64,000 bases of DNA, from positions 124,001 to 188,000 of the forward strand of contig JAUSFM010000015.1 in the NCBI GenBank assembly GCA_030651375.1. Reading direction: 5' to 3'. The translations under genes were made by a program, and so were the position numbers. Below are positions 1 to 9,757 of the stretch, piece after piece. The stretch comes from Candidatus Woesearchaeota archaeon. GTDB taxonomy: Archaea > Nanobdellota > Nanobdellia > Woesearchaeales > UBA12501. The notes under the pieces were generated by a model. The model worked only from the letters and a program-made list of their open reading frames with translations. It made no database searches and was not told the origin of the DNA. Each line of letters starts with the position of its first letter. The stretch's first letter is position 1.

Positions 1-52
1 CCATTTGAAAACTCTTATTTTAAAAATGTACAACCCTCTTTACAAACATTCA

Positions 53-2347
53 TCACTCCTTCCCGCCCATGCTCAACTTTTTCATTTCTTTTTTCAGCCA
101 CGTTTCCCATTCAATAAAAATGCGCTTGGCTTCCATGTGGCCGGTTTCTTTCTTGACTTTTTCAGTGAAGAGGTGGAGCATGTCATTGCATTGAATCGTG
201 AATGGCGCCTCAAGCAAATCACCATTGTTGAGCTTGTCTGCCCAGCTCACCTGCGTTTGCTTGCACTTGGCTCGCAGCTCTATGTTTTCCCACAAGGAAT
301 CCCAGTTGCCGACGAAGTCAGGAATGTTTGCGGCGATGGTTTTCAGCACATCGCTCTCGCCGTTGATGAGGTCGTCGGTGGTATGAAGCGTGTCAGTCTT
401 GCTCTCATATTTCATCAGGTCAACAAATCCATTTTCGAGTAGCGGGTCTTCTTCCCAGTGCTTGCGCACTTCAGTAATCTGCGTCACACGGCGCACGCGG
501 TGAATGCCGTCAGCGCTTCTGATGGGATTGGCAACAATAATAATGTCAGTGGCTTTGAACGATGTTTTCGGTACGCCGATGTCATTGACCACACGGTCAA
601 ATACACCATAGGGGCTGTCGCCGTGGATAGTGCCGGCAACCACGTTTGCGGCTGCGCCGACTCGCATTGCTTCATAGAGTGCAACCGCTTCCTTGCTGCG
701 CACTTCTCCTACAATAAGCGACGAGTCTCCGAGGCGCAGGGTGCTGCGGATACCATCTTCAGCGCTCACTTCTGATGTTCCCTTGACCAGTGCGGATGCA
801 ACTTTCAGTGACTGAATATTAAATCCCAGTTCCCGCAGCCCGTCAACCGGCAGTTCCAGCGTGTCTTCAATGGTAATGACGCGGTACCGCCGCATGATTT
901 CAACCATGAGTGCTGCAAGAAAACTGGATTTGCCGCTGCTGCGCGTGCCGGCAATCAACATGGTGCGCGTGCCGTCAACGATAAAACTTAGGATGCCAGC
1001 GCCGAGGGGGTTAATCATTTTTTGCTTGATGAAGAGCGGCAGTGTCCATGGCTTGTTTCTATGGCGGCGGAACGAGTACGCAAGCCCAGTCGGATTCAGC
1101 GGGCGGGTGATGGCTGAAATTCTTGCCGTGGCAAAGTTGAGATGCAGTTCCGTGTCAAGAATCGGGTTTGCCTCGTCGAGCGGCCTGCCAGAAATCATGC
1201 GAAGCTTCGATGCCCAGCTTTCTCCCTCATTTCTTGTCGGCACAATATTGGTGTCACAGTCCGCATAATCAGCATGCACAATAAAAATCGGAATTCGCCC
1301 ATACGGGCTGTTGATGGTGATGTCTTGGATTTTCTCATCCATCAACAATACTTCGACAAGGCCGAATCCGACGGTGTATCGCACAAGAATATTGGTCAGC
1401 AGGTCGACCATTTTTGGCGAGAGCTTCAAGTTCTTGTAGTCAATGAGCTCTTCAATGAGGTCATGCCCAACGTGCGAAAATACTTCGCGCATGCGCCGAG
1501 GATTGACAAATTCTTCGCGCGTTGGCTTGTGCTCTGCCATGACGGTTCGCGCCATGTCAAGCAGGTCGTACTCCTCTTCACCCAGCTTGAATTCCGGCGG
1601 CAGCACATGGTACAAATATTTGACGCTGTCAGGAAACTGGAACACGGTAATTTCAACGTCTTCGTCCCCACCCACTTTGTAATTGTCAATCTCCTCGCCG
1701 CCTACAGGGTATTGCGACATGAGCTTGGTGAACATGAAGTCCGGCTTGATGACGGGCCGTAAAATTTCGCGGTACACGTCCCGCACCCCCAGGCGAAATC
1801 CGTGGAGGTGCGGAAGCGCGAGCGTGATGAGCTGGGTGTGCTCGAGCTTGGTCTGAATATACGTCAGGAGCGTGACATACTTTTTTAGCCCTTCTGCTTC
1901 CATGCTCTCCGCGGTTTTGTCGAGGTTAATGCGCTCGGTGCGAATCATGCGCTTGAGCTCAACATAACAGCCGACCGGATCTTCCTTTATCAGCCGGAAA
2001 ATTGTGCCGTGGATAATATTATACCTGAGCTCAATGTTGCGTTTGCACTTGCCGTCAAGGCTGAGCGCCGTGAGGCTGAAGAATTCTTTTTGCTTAGAGA
2101 GCGTGGTGAACAGCCGCGCGATTTCCATGAGCATCTGCGTCTGCTCATAATCATACTCAAAGTCGCGCTTCTGGAAGAACACAATTTTTGTCGCCTTGCC
2201 TGCTTCAGCAAGCACTTCGATTGTCTTATTCATATACAGCGGGTCGTCCTCGATGGACGGCGTGCGGAGCATGTGCTGGCAGTCAAAGCGAATAATTGCT
2301 TCGTCTCCTTCGCGGAGAATGTCGTATTTCCAGACCTCTTTTACCAT
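53..2347 (-). CDS. Type II/IV secretion-type ATPase (FlaI/TadA/CpaF-like)
   Basis: Hexameric secretion ATPase of the VirB11/TadA/FlaI superfamily, which powers assembly of pilus- or archaellum-like filaments from the cytoplasmic face of the membrane. The C-terminal half carries a Walker A loop (GTRSSGKSS, about residues 462-470), an acidic segment ITIEDTLELP just after it, and a Walker B region near residue 545 (LIVGEVRSKEA). The N-terminal ~300 residues have no motif I recognise. At 764 residues it is longer than typical FlaI (about 550), so it may be a distinct archaeal branch. It diverges from a gene for a FlaD/E-like coiled-coil protein, which supports an archaellum/pilus role. No membrane platform (FlaJ/TadB) or pilin gene is visible here. 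Family sure, exact system unknown. Confidence 0.9.
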   Translation of the reverse strand: MVKEVWKYDILREGDEAIIRFDCQHMLRTPSIEDDPLYMNKTIEVLAEAGKATKIVFFQKRDFEYDYEQTQMLMEIARLFTTLSKQKEFFSLTALSLDGKCKRNIELRYNIIHGTIFRLIKEDPVGCYVELKRMIRTERINLDKTAESMEAEGLKKYVTLLTYIQTKLEHTQLITLALPHLHGFRLGVRDVYREILRPVIKPDFMFTKLMSQYPVGGEEIDNYKVGGDEDVEITVFQFPDSVKYLYHVLPPEFKLGEEEYDLLDMARTVMAEHKPTREEFVNPRRMREVFSHVGHDLIEELIDYKNLKLSPKMVDLLTNILVRYTVGFGLVEVLLMDEKIQDITINSPYGRIPIFIVHADYADCDTNIVPTRNEGESWASKLRMISGRPLDEANPILDTELHLNFATARISAITRPLNPTGLAYSFRRHRNKPWTLPLFIKQKMINPLGAGILSFIVDGTRTMLIAGTRSSGKSSFLAALMVEIMRRYRVITIEDTLELPVDGLRELGFNIQSLKVASALVKGTSEVSAEDGIRSTLRLGDSSLIVGEVRSKEAVALYEAMRVGAAANVVAGTIHGDSPYGVFDRVVNDIGVPKTSFKATDIIIVANPIRSADGIHRVRRVTQITEVRKHWEEDPLLENGFVDLMKYESKTDTLHTTDDLINGESDVLKTIAANIPDFVGNWDSLWENIELRAKCKQTQVSWADKLNNGDLLEAPFTIQCNDMLHLFTEKVKKETGHMEAKRIFIEWETWLKKEMKKLSMGGKE

Positions 2348-2489
2348 GGGCGCACGTTTTTACCACATTTTAAATAAACTTTATATACAAAAGACGGTTA
2401 CAAGACTGTTACGAGTATTCAAGCGTATCCAGTTTATAAATATTTTCAGCAGAGAAATAAGAACCGAGAAATAAGAACAAAGAGGTATC

Positions 2490-3005
2490 ATGACTCCTGC
2501 TCCTCCCCAACCACCTCCGTCAGTTTCGCCGATGGCATTGACGGGTCAACGGCCGATGTTTGAGAAAAAAGAGCCGGTTGCCGTAGCCAAGGAAGGCCTA
2601 TCTGAACTTTCTCAAGATGTTTCCAACCTCAGCCGGCGCATCATGGTGCTTGAGGAACGGTACGCGAACGTACGCAAGAAGATGCAGCTCACGGAAAACA
2701 GCTTACTAAAGCTTTCCAAGGAAATCACCAAAGAAGTGCGCGCCGTCGGCTCGGAACTCACGGATTACCGCCGAGAATTCATGGACCTGCGCGACAAGGT
2801 GAGGCTGATTGTCAAGGAACTGCAGGACTGCGCAAAATCAGACGAGGTGCGCACCTTAACCACCTATATAGAACTATGGGAGCCGCTGCACTTTGTGACA
2901 CGGAACGAATTTGACAAGGCATTTGAGCAGCTTCGGGCGGACATGCTTGGGAAAACAACCGGGCTGCGTGAGAGCAATGAACCTATGAAACTAATTAACG
3001 ATTAA
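2490..3005 (+). CDS. Coiled-coil protein with FlaD/FlaE-like C-terminus
   Basis: A 171-residue soluble protein. A Pro-rich N-terminus (residues 1-25) is followed by a long heptad-rich helix (about 35-115) and a compact C-terminal part containing YIELWEPLHFVTRNEF, which resembles the FlaD/E domain of archaellum accessory proteins. Such proteins sit in the cytoplasmic ring around the filament motor. Divergent from the secretion ATPase gene, with a TATA box at 2433-2441 and an SD-like aaagaggta just ahead of the ATG. The FlaD/E link rests on a short stretch and the context, so it is moderate. Confidence 0.7.
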   Translation: MTPAPPQPPPSVSPMALTGQRPMFEKKEPVAVAKEGLSELSQDVSNLSRRIMVLEERYANVRKKMQLTENSLLKLSKEITKEVRAVGSELTDYRREFMDLRDKVRLIVKELQDCAKSDEVRTLTTYIELWEPLHFVTRNEFDKAFEQLRADMLGKTTGLRESNEPMKLIND

Positions 3006-3096
3006 CCAACTAACCCAACCAACACAATCAACAATAACGAACAAAAAACCAACCAAAATAACTAACTATAAAAACAAGAACAACCACGGTGATGAC

Positions 3097-3963
3097 ATGG
3101 CACTCTTCAACATCCTCAAACGGCCAACCTATCCGGCTGATGCCGACGGCCCAGCACCGCCTGCCGGCGCATTTGATGCGCTGGAAGAAATGAGTGACAA
3201 GAGTGGAAAGAGCGAACAAGGAGGTCGCAGCATGCCTAATCAACAAACTCAACCAACAGACATTCCCGTTCAGCACATCGTCAATATGCGCAATCAGGGC
3301 ATGAGCAACAACCAAATTATTCAAAATCTCCAGCGATTTGGCTATTCTCTTGACACCATCAACAATGCGCTGAATCAGGCAGACATCAAGGTGGGGATTT
3401 ATCCTGCCCAGTCAAACCAGCCCGGATTCGCTGGCCCTGCCGGCGGTATGTCAGGCATGCAGAGTCCTTCAACCAATTCTCAATCCCCCTCATCACCATC
3501 TGGTTTCGGCGCAGGCCAGGGAATGCAGCAGTCGTCATCTGCGTCTGCTTCGCGGCCCTCATTTATGTCCAACTCGCCCAGTTCGAGCTCCGGCGGTTCT
3601 TCCTCTTCATCGTCAGACCTTTCTGAAGAACTATCAGAGCGCGATGAGCGCATGCATGAGATTGCCGAAAGCATTATCGAGGAGAAATGGAACGAGTTCG
3701 TCGATAGCATCAACCGCATCATTGAATGGAAAGACTCCATGGAAACACGCGTGGTCAAAGTTGAGCAGCAGCTCGGCGACCTCCGCGGCAGCTTTGACAA
3801 GCTCCACGAAGGCGTGCTGGGAAAACTCGGCGATTACGACAAAGGCATTTCCACGGTCACGGTTGAAATCAAAGCGCTGGAAAAAGTGTTCCAAAAAATA
3901 CTGCCGGGCTTTGTTGAGAACGTGCACGAGCTGTCGAAGATAACTGAACGGATGAAAAAATAA
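3097..3963 (+). CDS. Ser/Gly-rich linker and coiled-coil protein, archaellum/pilus neighbourhood
   Basis: A 288-residue protein with three visible parts. Residues ~45-105 form a small helical module with the pattern MSNNQIIQNLQRFGYSLDTI, resembling UBA/CUE-like or 'I..L...G' repeats. Residues ~110-180 are low complexity (Ser, Gly, Pro, Gln). Residues ~180-288 are a strongly charged coiled coil. The start chosen is the ATG after ggtgat; an internal ATG at 3232 is an alternative. Lies 91 bp after the FlaD/E-like gene and is probably co-transcribed with it. No transmembrane segment is seen. Function unknown; a scaffold for the secretion ATPase is a guess from context. Confidence 0.75.
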   Translation: MALFNILKRPTYPADADGPAPPAGAFDALEEMSDKSGKSEQGGRSMPNQQTQPTDIPVQHIVNMRNQGMSNNQIIQNLQRFGYSLDTINNALNQADIKVGIYPAQSNQPGFAGPAGGMSGMQSPSTNSQSPSSPSGFGAGQGMQQSSSASASRPSFMSNSPSSSSGGSSSSSSDLSEELSERDERMHEIAESIIEEKWNEFVDSINRIIEWKDSMETRVVKVEQQLGDLRGSFDKLHEGVLGKLGDYDKGISTVTVEIKALEKVFQKILPGFVENVHELSKITERMKK

Positions 3964-3991
3964 CCTGTTTCAAATTTTTTTATCAGCAGTA

Positions 3992-4738
3992 TCATTTTTT
4001 CTTCCACAATCTCCGCATCATCCATCCTGACACAACAATAAATGGTATGCTCAACAACTGCCCGAGTGTCAGTCCAAATGAGAACAGCTCAAAGTCCTTG
4101 AAAAATTCTACGAAAAACCGGAGAATTCCATACATAAACAAAAATGACCAGAACAAAAAGCCGCGTGGGAGTTTCATGTTTCGCATGTTCCATAGTAGGC
4201 CAAACAAAAAAAAGTTTTTAACCGCCTCATACAATTGTGAGGGGTGCCTGAACCCTTCAGCGCCAGGAAATTTGATTGCCCATTGCACGCTGGTTATTCG
4301 ACCGACAATTTCTGCGTTGACAAAATTTCCCAGCCGCACAAACGCTGCGCCGAGGGCGATGGGAATGACCGCAACATCAGCGAGCTCGTAAAAGTGAATC
4401 TTGTTTTTTCTGCAAAAAAGCCAATGCGCAAGAATGCCGCCAAGCATGGCGCCGTGACTCGCGAGACCGCCTTCCCAAACGGCAAAGATTTTTAGTGGGT
4501 TGGCGAGATAATATAATGGCTCATAAAAAATAATTTCACCGAGCCGGGCGCCGCCAAGGATGCCGATAATCATGTACATAACGTAGGAATCAACATTAAC
4601 GCGAAGCTTTCGCTCGGTAACCAGTTTTTGGAGAATGAAATAGCCGCAGAGAAACGCCGCAGCCATGAGGATGCCATACCAGTGCACCGTGATAATACCC
4701 CATTTCACAGCAATCGGATTAATCGTGTGCTCAAACAT
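3992..4738 (-). CDS. lgt: Prolipoprotein diacylglyceryl transferase
   Basis: Integral membrane enzyme that transfers diacylglycerol from phospholipid to the lipobox cysteine of prolipoproteins. The 248-residue sequence has about seven hydrophobic segments and the family signature: HWYGILMA near the N-terminus, GARLGEIIFYEP, the WEGGLASHGAMLGG loop, and RLGNFVNAEIVGR containing the essential Arg/Asn region. Usual bacterial length is 260-290. Two proteins in this window carry lipoboxes (the cyclophilin and the MopE-motif protein), so substrates are present. The enzyme is bacterial-type; archaeal membrane lipids are ether-linked, so the actual lipid donor is an open question. A TATA-like ttataa lies about 28 bp upstream of the ATG. 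Confidence 0.93.
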   Translation of the reverse strand: MFEHTINPIAVKWGIITVHWYGILMAAAFLCGYFILQKLVTERKLRVNVDSYVMYMIIGILGGARLGEIIFYEPLYYLANPLKIFAVWEGGLASHGAMLGGILAHWLFCRKNKIHFYELADVAVIPIALGAAFVRLGNFVNAEIVGRITSVQWAIKFPGAEGFRHPSQLYEAVKNFFLFGLLWNMRNMKLPRGFLFWSFLFMYGILRFFVEFFKDFELFSFGLTLGQLLSIPFIVVSGWMMRRLWKKK

Positions 4739-4872
4739 ATCGAGTCATCATAAAACAAGGGTTATAAAGTTTTCGTGTTCAGGGACTCTCTTTAAATAGC
4801 AAGGTTTAAATAGCACCAGCAGAAGAGAAAGGTCGCTGAGATACATAAAAAAATAAAACATAGGTTTTGCTT

Positions 4873-5880
4873 ATGGCTGAAAGAGAACTAATTATACCAG
4901 GTACTAGTATTTCCCCGTTCAGAGGGAAAATTCCACCCGCATTAGAAGAGATGGTGTTGGAATATGGATTAGACGTTATTTATTCTGACCGCAAGTGCCT
5001 TATTCTTCAATCGCCTATTTCAGGCCGTTATCTCAAATATGTTGTTCACCCAGAAACTCACGAACCACTGAACAGCCGGCTTCAGAGTGTGGTACTGCGC
5101 GGCTTGCGAAACCAACAGGAAGTTTCTGACCTTCCCGGGGTTCAGAAAGTGTTTAGCAATGAATTTTATCAGAATATTCCAGGCCTGTTTGAACTCGAGT
5201 TTGTTGAAGGAACTCCTCTCAAAGTGTATACTGATTCTGATAGTATTCACCGGCTGAACCCAGAAGAAATAGAATGTGTTGCCCTCTCAATGTATAGCAC
5301 TATTTTAAACATTAACCAACGCGGCATCATGCACCGCGACGTGAAGCCGGGAAATATTATTGTGCTGACACCCAATCTCGAAACAAAATTTATTGATTGG
5401 TCATTATCGACAGACATCCGAGAGCACCAGATGGATAGTGCACAGGGAACGAGCTGGGGAACAGTCCCCTATTTCCGGATTGATAACGACGCGTTTCCTG
5501 TCCGGGACCGGTACGGCCTTGGGCTCACACTCCTGCAAGTCGCTGCCTCGACTGATGAACGGTATGCATTCGACCGGGTGCTTGAAGAACGTATGCCCAT
5601 AGAACGGCAAAGAAAAATAGATGCATGGACTGAACACACTCTTCACCAGGTTGCGAAGAAGGTACCTCGATTGGCACATGAACTTTTGGATGTGCTCCTG
5701 CACCCAAGGGAGTATGAAGAATCAGCGCGTATTGCGTATTACGCAATTGGAACCAGGGATACTACTGTTTTATCACGTCGAAACGAAGATACAACAGTTG
5801 CAGAATGCCCACACGCGCGGCAAATCGTTGAAGACGGTAGTGGGGTTAGTGGCTTATCAGACTCTTCAGTATCGAATTAA
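4873..5880 (+). CDS. Atypical protein kinase
   Basis: A protein-kinase-fold protein of 335 residues. The catalytic loop GIMHRDVKPGNIIV is intact, but the metal-binding DFG is replaced by DWS (KFIDWSLSTD), and no clear Gly-rich loop is visible near the N-terminus. It may be a phosphotransferase with unusual metal binding, or a weakly active kinase. ATG 4873 is preferred over the upstream TTG at 4867. Two TATA-like ttaaatag elements sit at about 4790 and 4806. Its 3' end overlaps the convergent gatB by 35 bp, so the two transcripts can form antisense pairs. Substrate unknown. Confidence 0.75.
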   Translation: MAERELIIPGTSISPFRGKIPPALEEMVLEYGLDVIYSDRKCLILQSPISGRYLKYVVHPETHEPLNSRLQSVVLRGLRNQQEVSDLPGVQKVFSNEFYQNIPGLFELEFVEGTPLKVYTDSDSIHRLNPEEIECVALSMYSTILNINQRGIMHRDVKPGNIIVLTPNLETKFIDWSLSTDIREHQMDSAQGTSWGTVPYFRIDNDAFPVRDRYGLGLTLLQVAASTDERYAFDRVLEERMPIERQRKIDAWTEHTLHQVAKKVPRLAHELLDVLLHPREYEESARIAYYAIGTRDTTVLSRRNEDTTVAECPHARQIVEDGSGVSGLSDSSVSN

Positions 5881-7306
5881 CTTCGTTGGGCACTGCCTTC
5901 CCCTTGCTTTTCTTCATCACCACACCAACCAGAAAGTGAAATGCTTTTTCATTGCCCGATTTGTAATCAGCAAGAACGCCGGGGTTTTCGGCAATCGCTT
6001 CTTTGCAGTACTGCTCAATAATTCCGGCATCAGACACGGCACCAAGCCCGTGTTCTTTCACATAAGCCTTGGGTGAAAATGGCTTGACGATAAGCTCTTC
6101 AAGCATTTTTTGCGCTGTGCGATCAGTTATCTGTTTTGTAGAAACAAGCTCAAGGAGCTCAATCAGGTGGTGTTCATCAATGAGCAAATCCTTAAAGGTT
6201 TGTTTGGTCATGTTCATCACACGCAGCAATTCTCGTCGCAGCCATTTCGCGGCAAGTATCGGATCAATTTTTTCAGCGACCTTTTCGAACATTTCCGCAA
6301 GAAGCTTTTCCTGCGCAAGCACCAGCGCATCTTCTTCGGGAATCTTGTGGGTGGTGACAAATTTGTGCACTTTTTCTGCGGGAAGTTCAGGAACTTGTTT
6401 TTTTATCTGCGCAATCCATTCAGGAGTCACGTCAATAACAGGAATATCAGTATCGAGAATGTAGCCGTAGTCCTCTTCAGTTTCCTTCTTGCGCAGGCGA
6501 ATAGTAATTCCTTTGGCAGCGTCCCAGCCGCGGGTGTCCTGTACCAGTTTTTCTCCGGCTGCAACTGCCGCGTTCTGGCGCTGGACCTCATAAAAAAGTG
6601 CGCGCTCAATTTCCTTGAAGCCGGTAATGTTTTTGACTTCACTGCGGATGTAGCCACTTTCCTTGATGGAGATATTGGCGTCAGCCTTGACAACGCAGGT
6701 GTCAGCATTGAAAATATCAAGGTACTCAAAAATGGCGTTGAGTTGTTTCATGAAATCACGCGCCTCTTCAGGACTGGCCAGTTCGGGGTTGGTAACGATT
6801 TCACACAGCGGAATACCGCTACGGTTGTAGTCGATGAGCACAAAGGCAGAGCGCTCAATTGAGTCTGGATGCACAAGCGATGCAGGGTCTTCCTCGAGGT
6901 GGACGCGGGTGAGGCCAATTTTTTTTCCGGTTGAGAGCATGACTGCACCGCTGGTTCCCAGCGGCAGTTCATATTGTGTGATTTGGTAATTTTTTGAAAG
7001 GTCGGGGTAGAAATAACTTTTGCGAGAGAAGACGAGGGTTTCTGAGATTGAACAGCCAAGCGCAAGGCACAGTTTCAGCGCATAGTCAATCGCTTTTTTG
7101 TTCGCCACCGGCTTGCTGCCGGGAAAGCCGAGACAAGTCGGGCAGCACCGAGTGTTCGGAACATCTTCGGCGTTCTGTTTTGTGGCGACTGGTTTTGTCG
7201 GACAGCTACAAAATAATTTTGTTTTGGTGTCGAGTTGGACGTGGATTTCCAATCCAATGACAACGTCAGTCGTGAACGAGGGGGTGGAGGGTTTCATGGC
7301 ACTCAT
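5846..7306 (-). CDS. gatB: Asp-tRNA(Asn)/Glu-tRNA(Gln) amidotransferase subunit B
   Basis: GatB binds mischarged Asp-tRNA(Asn) or Glu-tRNA(Gln) and activates the acyl group with ATP for amidation using ammonia produced by GatA. The N-terminal VIGLEIHVQL signature and the Cys-rich zinc segment CSCPT...CCPTCLGFPG are clear. The C-terminal YqeY-like tail (KEAIAENPGVLADYKSGNEK) is present. At 486 residues it has normal length. The ATG overlaps the gatA stop codon (ATGA), showing translational coupling. Last gene of the gatC-cyclophilin-gatA-gatB operon. Confidence 0.97.
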   Translation of the reverse strand: MSAMKPSTPSFTTDVVIGLEIHVQLDTKTKLFCSCPTKPVATKQNAEDVPNTRCCPTCLGFPGSKPVANKKAIDYALKLCLALGCSISETLVFSRKSYFYPDLSKNYQITQYELPLGTSGAVMLSTGKKIGLTRVHLEEDPASLVHPDSIERSAFVLIDYNRSGIPLCEIVTNPELASPEEARDFMKQLNAIFEYLDIFNADTCVVKADANISIKESGYIRSEVKNITGFKEIERALFYEVQRQNAAVAAGEKLVQDTRGWDAAKGITIRLRKKETEEDYGYILDTDIPVIDVTPEWIAQIKKQVPELPAEKVHKFVTTHKIPEEDALVLAQEKLLAEMFEKVAEKIDPILAAKWLRRELLRVMNMTKQTFKDLLIDEHHLIELLELVSTKQITDRTAQKMLEELIVKPFSPKAYVKEHGLGAVSDAGIIEQYCKEAIAENPGVLADYKSGNEKAFHFLVGVVMKKSKGKAVPNEVNSILKSLISH

Positions 7307-8745
7307 TTTTTTTCGTTTTTGCTATTTTTTTCAAGGCACGCACCGGCTTGGACAAGCGTTGACTCAGCGCAGTGCGTGCCCATGAGTAAGGCACCGACCG
7401 GCAGCCCATTGTGCATCCCGACGGGCACATTGAGGTGCGGAAGCCCTGCAAGATTCGGGCCGACGGTGAGTATGTCAAGCATATAATGCTGGAGCGGAGT
7501 CAATTTTTTCAGGTGGGCAAAGGAGGGGGGAAGAACCGGAGCAGTGGGAGTGATGAGCACATCGTATTTTTTGAAGAGTGAAAGGTATTCGTTAGTTATC
7601 AGCTGGCGCGCCTTCAATGCTTTGATGTAAAACGCGTCGCGAAATCCGACCATGCGCGCGAACGTGCCGAGCATGATGCGCCGTTTTGCTTCTGCGCCGA
7701 AATTGTTGGAGCGCACTGCAGTAAAATAATCATTGAAGGTGCCGGAAAGTTCTTCCTGCATGCCATAACGCAGGCCGCACAATTTTGCGAGGTTGGTGGA
7801 TGCTTCGCAGGTCGCGAGAATATAATAGGTTGGTACGCCGTACGCTCCGGTCAGCGGCAAGGAACATTCCTCGTACCGTGCGCCGGCTGCTTCGAGCACA
7901 TGAATACTGCGCCACACGGTTTCAGCAACGACGCTGTCGGTTGCCTCTCCAAATGCTTCTTTCACGACGCCAATGCGCAGGCCTTTAACTCCTTTGCCGG
8001 CTGCGTTTTGAACCGTGCACGGCTCACGGAGTGTCGTGCCGTCTTTTTCATCCGGCCCGGCAATCACGTCCATGAGAAGTGCTGCTTCATCAATTGTTTT
8101 TGCCATGGGCCCAATTTTGTCGAGGGTGTTTGCGTAATCAATCAGGCCGTAACGTGACACGCGGCCGTACGTCGGACACAAGCCGGCCACGCCGCAAAAT
8201 GATGCCGGCTCGACGATACTGCCGCCGGTTGACTCGGCAAGGGAAAGATGGGGAAAGGTTGTTTTCTGGGTGAAGCCGGCACAGCCGCCGCTGCTGCCGC
8301 CGGTGCTGACATCGGGGTCAAACGGATTTTTTGGAACCTGATAGCCGAGCCCGACATTGACTGAAAATCCGCCGAAGCCAAATTCGTCCTGGCTGGTTTT
8401 TCCGATGACAACGGCGCCGGCATCAATACATTTCTGAACTGCCGTTGCATTGAATGGTGGGCGATATCCTTTGAGAATTCTGCTGCCGGCAGTTGACTCA
8501 ATACCTTTGACACACAGAGCATCCTTGACCGTGAGCGGCACGCCGAGCAGCGAAAGTGATGCTTTTTCTTTTGCAGACAAACGTTCAAGAAACTGCGCAC
8601 GCGCCAATGCTTCTTTTTCGCAGAGAGCCGTGAAATAGTGGTAATGCTCGTTAATTTCCCGTGTTTCGGCAAGCACAGCGCGGGTGTGCTCTTCGATGCT
8701 CGCCCCCTGCTGGAATAATGCAACCTGTTGAACAATGGACGTCAT
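7303..8745 (-). CDS. gatA: Asp-tRNA(Asn)/Glu-tRNA(Gln) amidotransferase subunit A
   Basis: Amidase-family glutaminase that releases ammonia from glutamine and channels it to GatB. The amidase signature is present: Lys in [11 protein letters not shown], and the Gly/Ser-rich stretch [12 protein letters not shown], followed by [16 protein letters not shown] with the second Ser. Length 480, as usual. Its ATG overlaps the stop of the cyclophilin gene (ATGA), and its stop overlaps the gatB start, so the three are tightly coupled. Confidence 0.97.
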   Translation of the reverse strand: MTSIVQQVALFQQGASIEEHTRAVLAETREINEHYHYFTALCEKEALARAQFLERLSAKEKASLSLLGVPLTVKDALCVKGIESTAGSRILKGYRPPFNATAVQKCIDAGAVVIGKTSQDEFGFGGFSVNVGLGYQVPKNPFDPDVSTGGSSGGCAGFTQKTTFPHLSLAESTGGSIVEPASFCGVAGLCPTYGRVSRYGLIDYANTLDKIGPMAKTIDEAALLMDVIAGPDEKDGTTLREPCTVQNAAGKGVKGLRIGVVKEAFGEATDSVVAETVWRSIHVLEAAGARYEECSLPLTGAYGVPTYYILATCEASTNLAKLCGLRYGMQEELSGTFNDYFTAVRSNNFGAEAKRRIMLGTFARMVGFRDAFYIKALKARQLITNEYLSLFKKYDVLITPTAPVLPPSFAHLKKLTPLQHYMLDILTVGPNLAGLPHLNVPVGMHNGLPVGALLMGTHCAESTLVQAGACLEKNSKNEKK

Positions 8746-9314
8746 TGATCTGCTCCAAGCTTTGGACCTTGGTATGGTCGGTGAATAGTTATTGATTCGA
8801 TCTGAATATCTTCCTGCGGTCGATCCTGCGCATTGCGCGGCGCTGAAACAATTTTTCCAACAACATCCATCCCCCCAGTGACTTCGCCAAAAATGCTGTG
8901 CCGACCGTCAAGCCATGGTGTGGGTGCAAGGGTTATGAAAAACTGGCTGCCGCCGGTGTTCGGGCCAGCATTTGCCATCGATAAAATACCCGGGCGATCG
9001 TGCGTAAGACCCGTGCCAAACTCGTCAGGAATCATATAGCCAGGGCCTCCTGTGCCAGTGCCTGTTGGGTCACCACCTTGAATCATAAAATCAGGAATCA
9101 CGCGATGGAAAATCGTTTTGTCGTAGAATCCCTGCTGTGCAAGTTTGATGAAATTCGCTGTTGTTAGTGGTGCCTGCTGCTCAAAAAGAGTTATAGAAAT
9201 CGTGCCTTTCGATGTTTTCATGACTGCAACAGGGTCGGCTTTTTTGTCCTGTTTTGAGGCGCACGCCGAAAGAAGAGCCGCCAAAACCAAAAGTATAAAG
9301 AATAGTTTTATCAT
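8742..9314 (-). CDS. Cyclophilin-type peptidyl-prolyl isomerase lipoprotein
   Basis: Peptidyl-prolyl cis-trans isomerase that assists protein folding, here outside the membrane. The first 16 residues are a hydrophobic signal ending in the lipobox LSAC, so it should be lipidated at that cysteine. The mature part has the cyclophilin core [32 protein letters not shown] and [14 protein letters not shown] 9314 is chosen because taggtgatc, an almost perfect anti-16S match that overlaps the gatC stop, lies just upstream; GTG 9323 is the alternative. It is sandwiched between gatC and gatA in one operon. Placing a secreted isomerase in a translation operon is odd and probably only reflects shared expression. 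Confidence 0.93.
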   Translation of the reverse strand: MIKLFFILLVLAALLSACASKQDKKADPVAVMKTSKGTISITLFEQQAPLTTANFIKLAQQGFYDKTIFHRVIPDFMIQGGDPTGTGTGGPGYMIPDEFGTGLTHDRPGILSMANAGPNTGGSQFFITLAPTPWLDGRHSIFGEVTGGMDVVGKIVSAPRNAQDRPQEDIQIESITIHRPYQGPKLGADQ

Positions 9315-9323
9315 AGTGATCAC

Positions 9324-9611
9324 CTATAAAATCCGCGGCCCTTTAAAGGAGCCGTCTTTTTTATGTATAGTTTGAGCGAGCGCTTCTTCGTTGGTAAGGC
9401 AGGGTTTTGGCACGTCATCACGCATTCGATTCCGAAGCTCAACCGCATGGAGGGAGACTTCAGTATCACCAACATCGAGCATGTCCAGTTTTGAAAACGC
9501 GGCGAGAATCTCATTGAATTCCGGCACGAATTTTTTCACTTCTGCCGGAGAGAGGTTCAGGCGCGCAATTTCTGCGACGCGGCGAATAACGGATTCGTCT
9601 ATAGTGACCAT
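9324..9611 (-). CDS. gatC: Asp-tRNA(Asn)/Glu-tRNA(Gln) amidotransferase subunit C
   Basis: GatC is the small belt-like subunit that stabilises the GatA-GatB interface. The 95-residue sequence shows the family pattern: IRRVAEIARLNLSPAEVKKF, FNEILAAFSKLDMLD, and the C-terminal MRDDVPKPCLTNEEAL. First gene of the operon. A TATA box centred 27 bp upstream of the ATG suggests a leaderless transcript. With bacterial-type AspRS nearby, the complex could make Asn-tRNA(Asn), Gln-tRNA(Gln) or both. Confidence 0.95.
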   Translation of the reverse strand: MVTIDESVIRRVAEIARLNLSPAEVKKFVPEFNEILAAFSKLDMLDVGDTEVSLHAVELRNRMRDDVPKPCLTNEEALAQTIHKKDGSFKGPRIL

Positions 9612-9633
9612 GAAAAAGAAGAAGCAAGGGCAT

Positions 9634-9642
9634 TTTTATAAA
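9634..9642 (-). promoter_or_regulatory. TATA box of the gatC-cyclophilin-gatAB operon
   Basis: TTTATAAAA on the minus strand, centred about 27 bp before the gatC ATG, the expected position for an archaeal promoter with the transcript starting at or next to the start codon. Confidence 0.6.
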
Positions 9643-9757
9643 GTTTGTTGTGAAGCGCAGCAAATCAGCACAGATGTATTGCTAAAAAGAAACAGTATAC
9701 AGTGAAAACGGGGATAGTACCATAAAAAATAAAAAGCCATACCTACACGCCTGGGCA

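Noticed and set aside
5-442. Plus-strand ORF antisense to the secretion ATPase
   Set aside because: Lies within the 764-residue gene on the other strand and has no independent signal.
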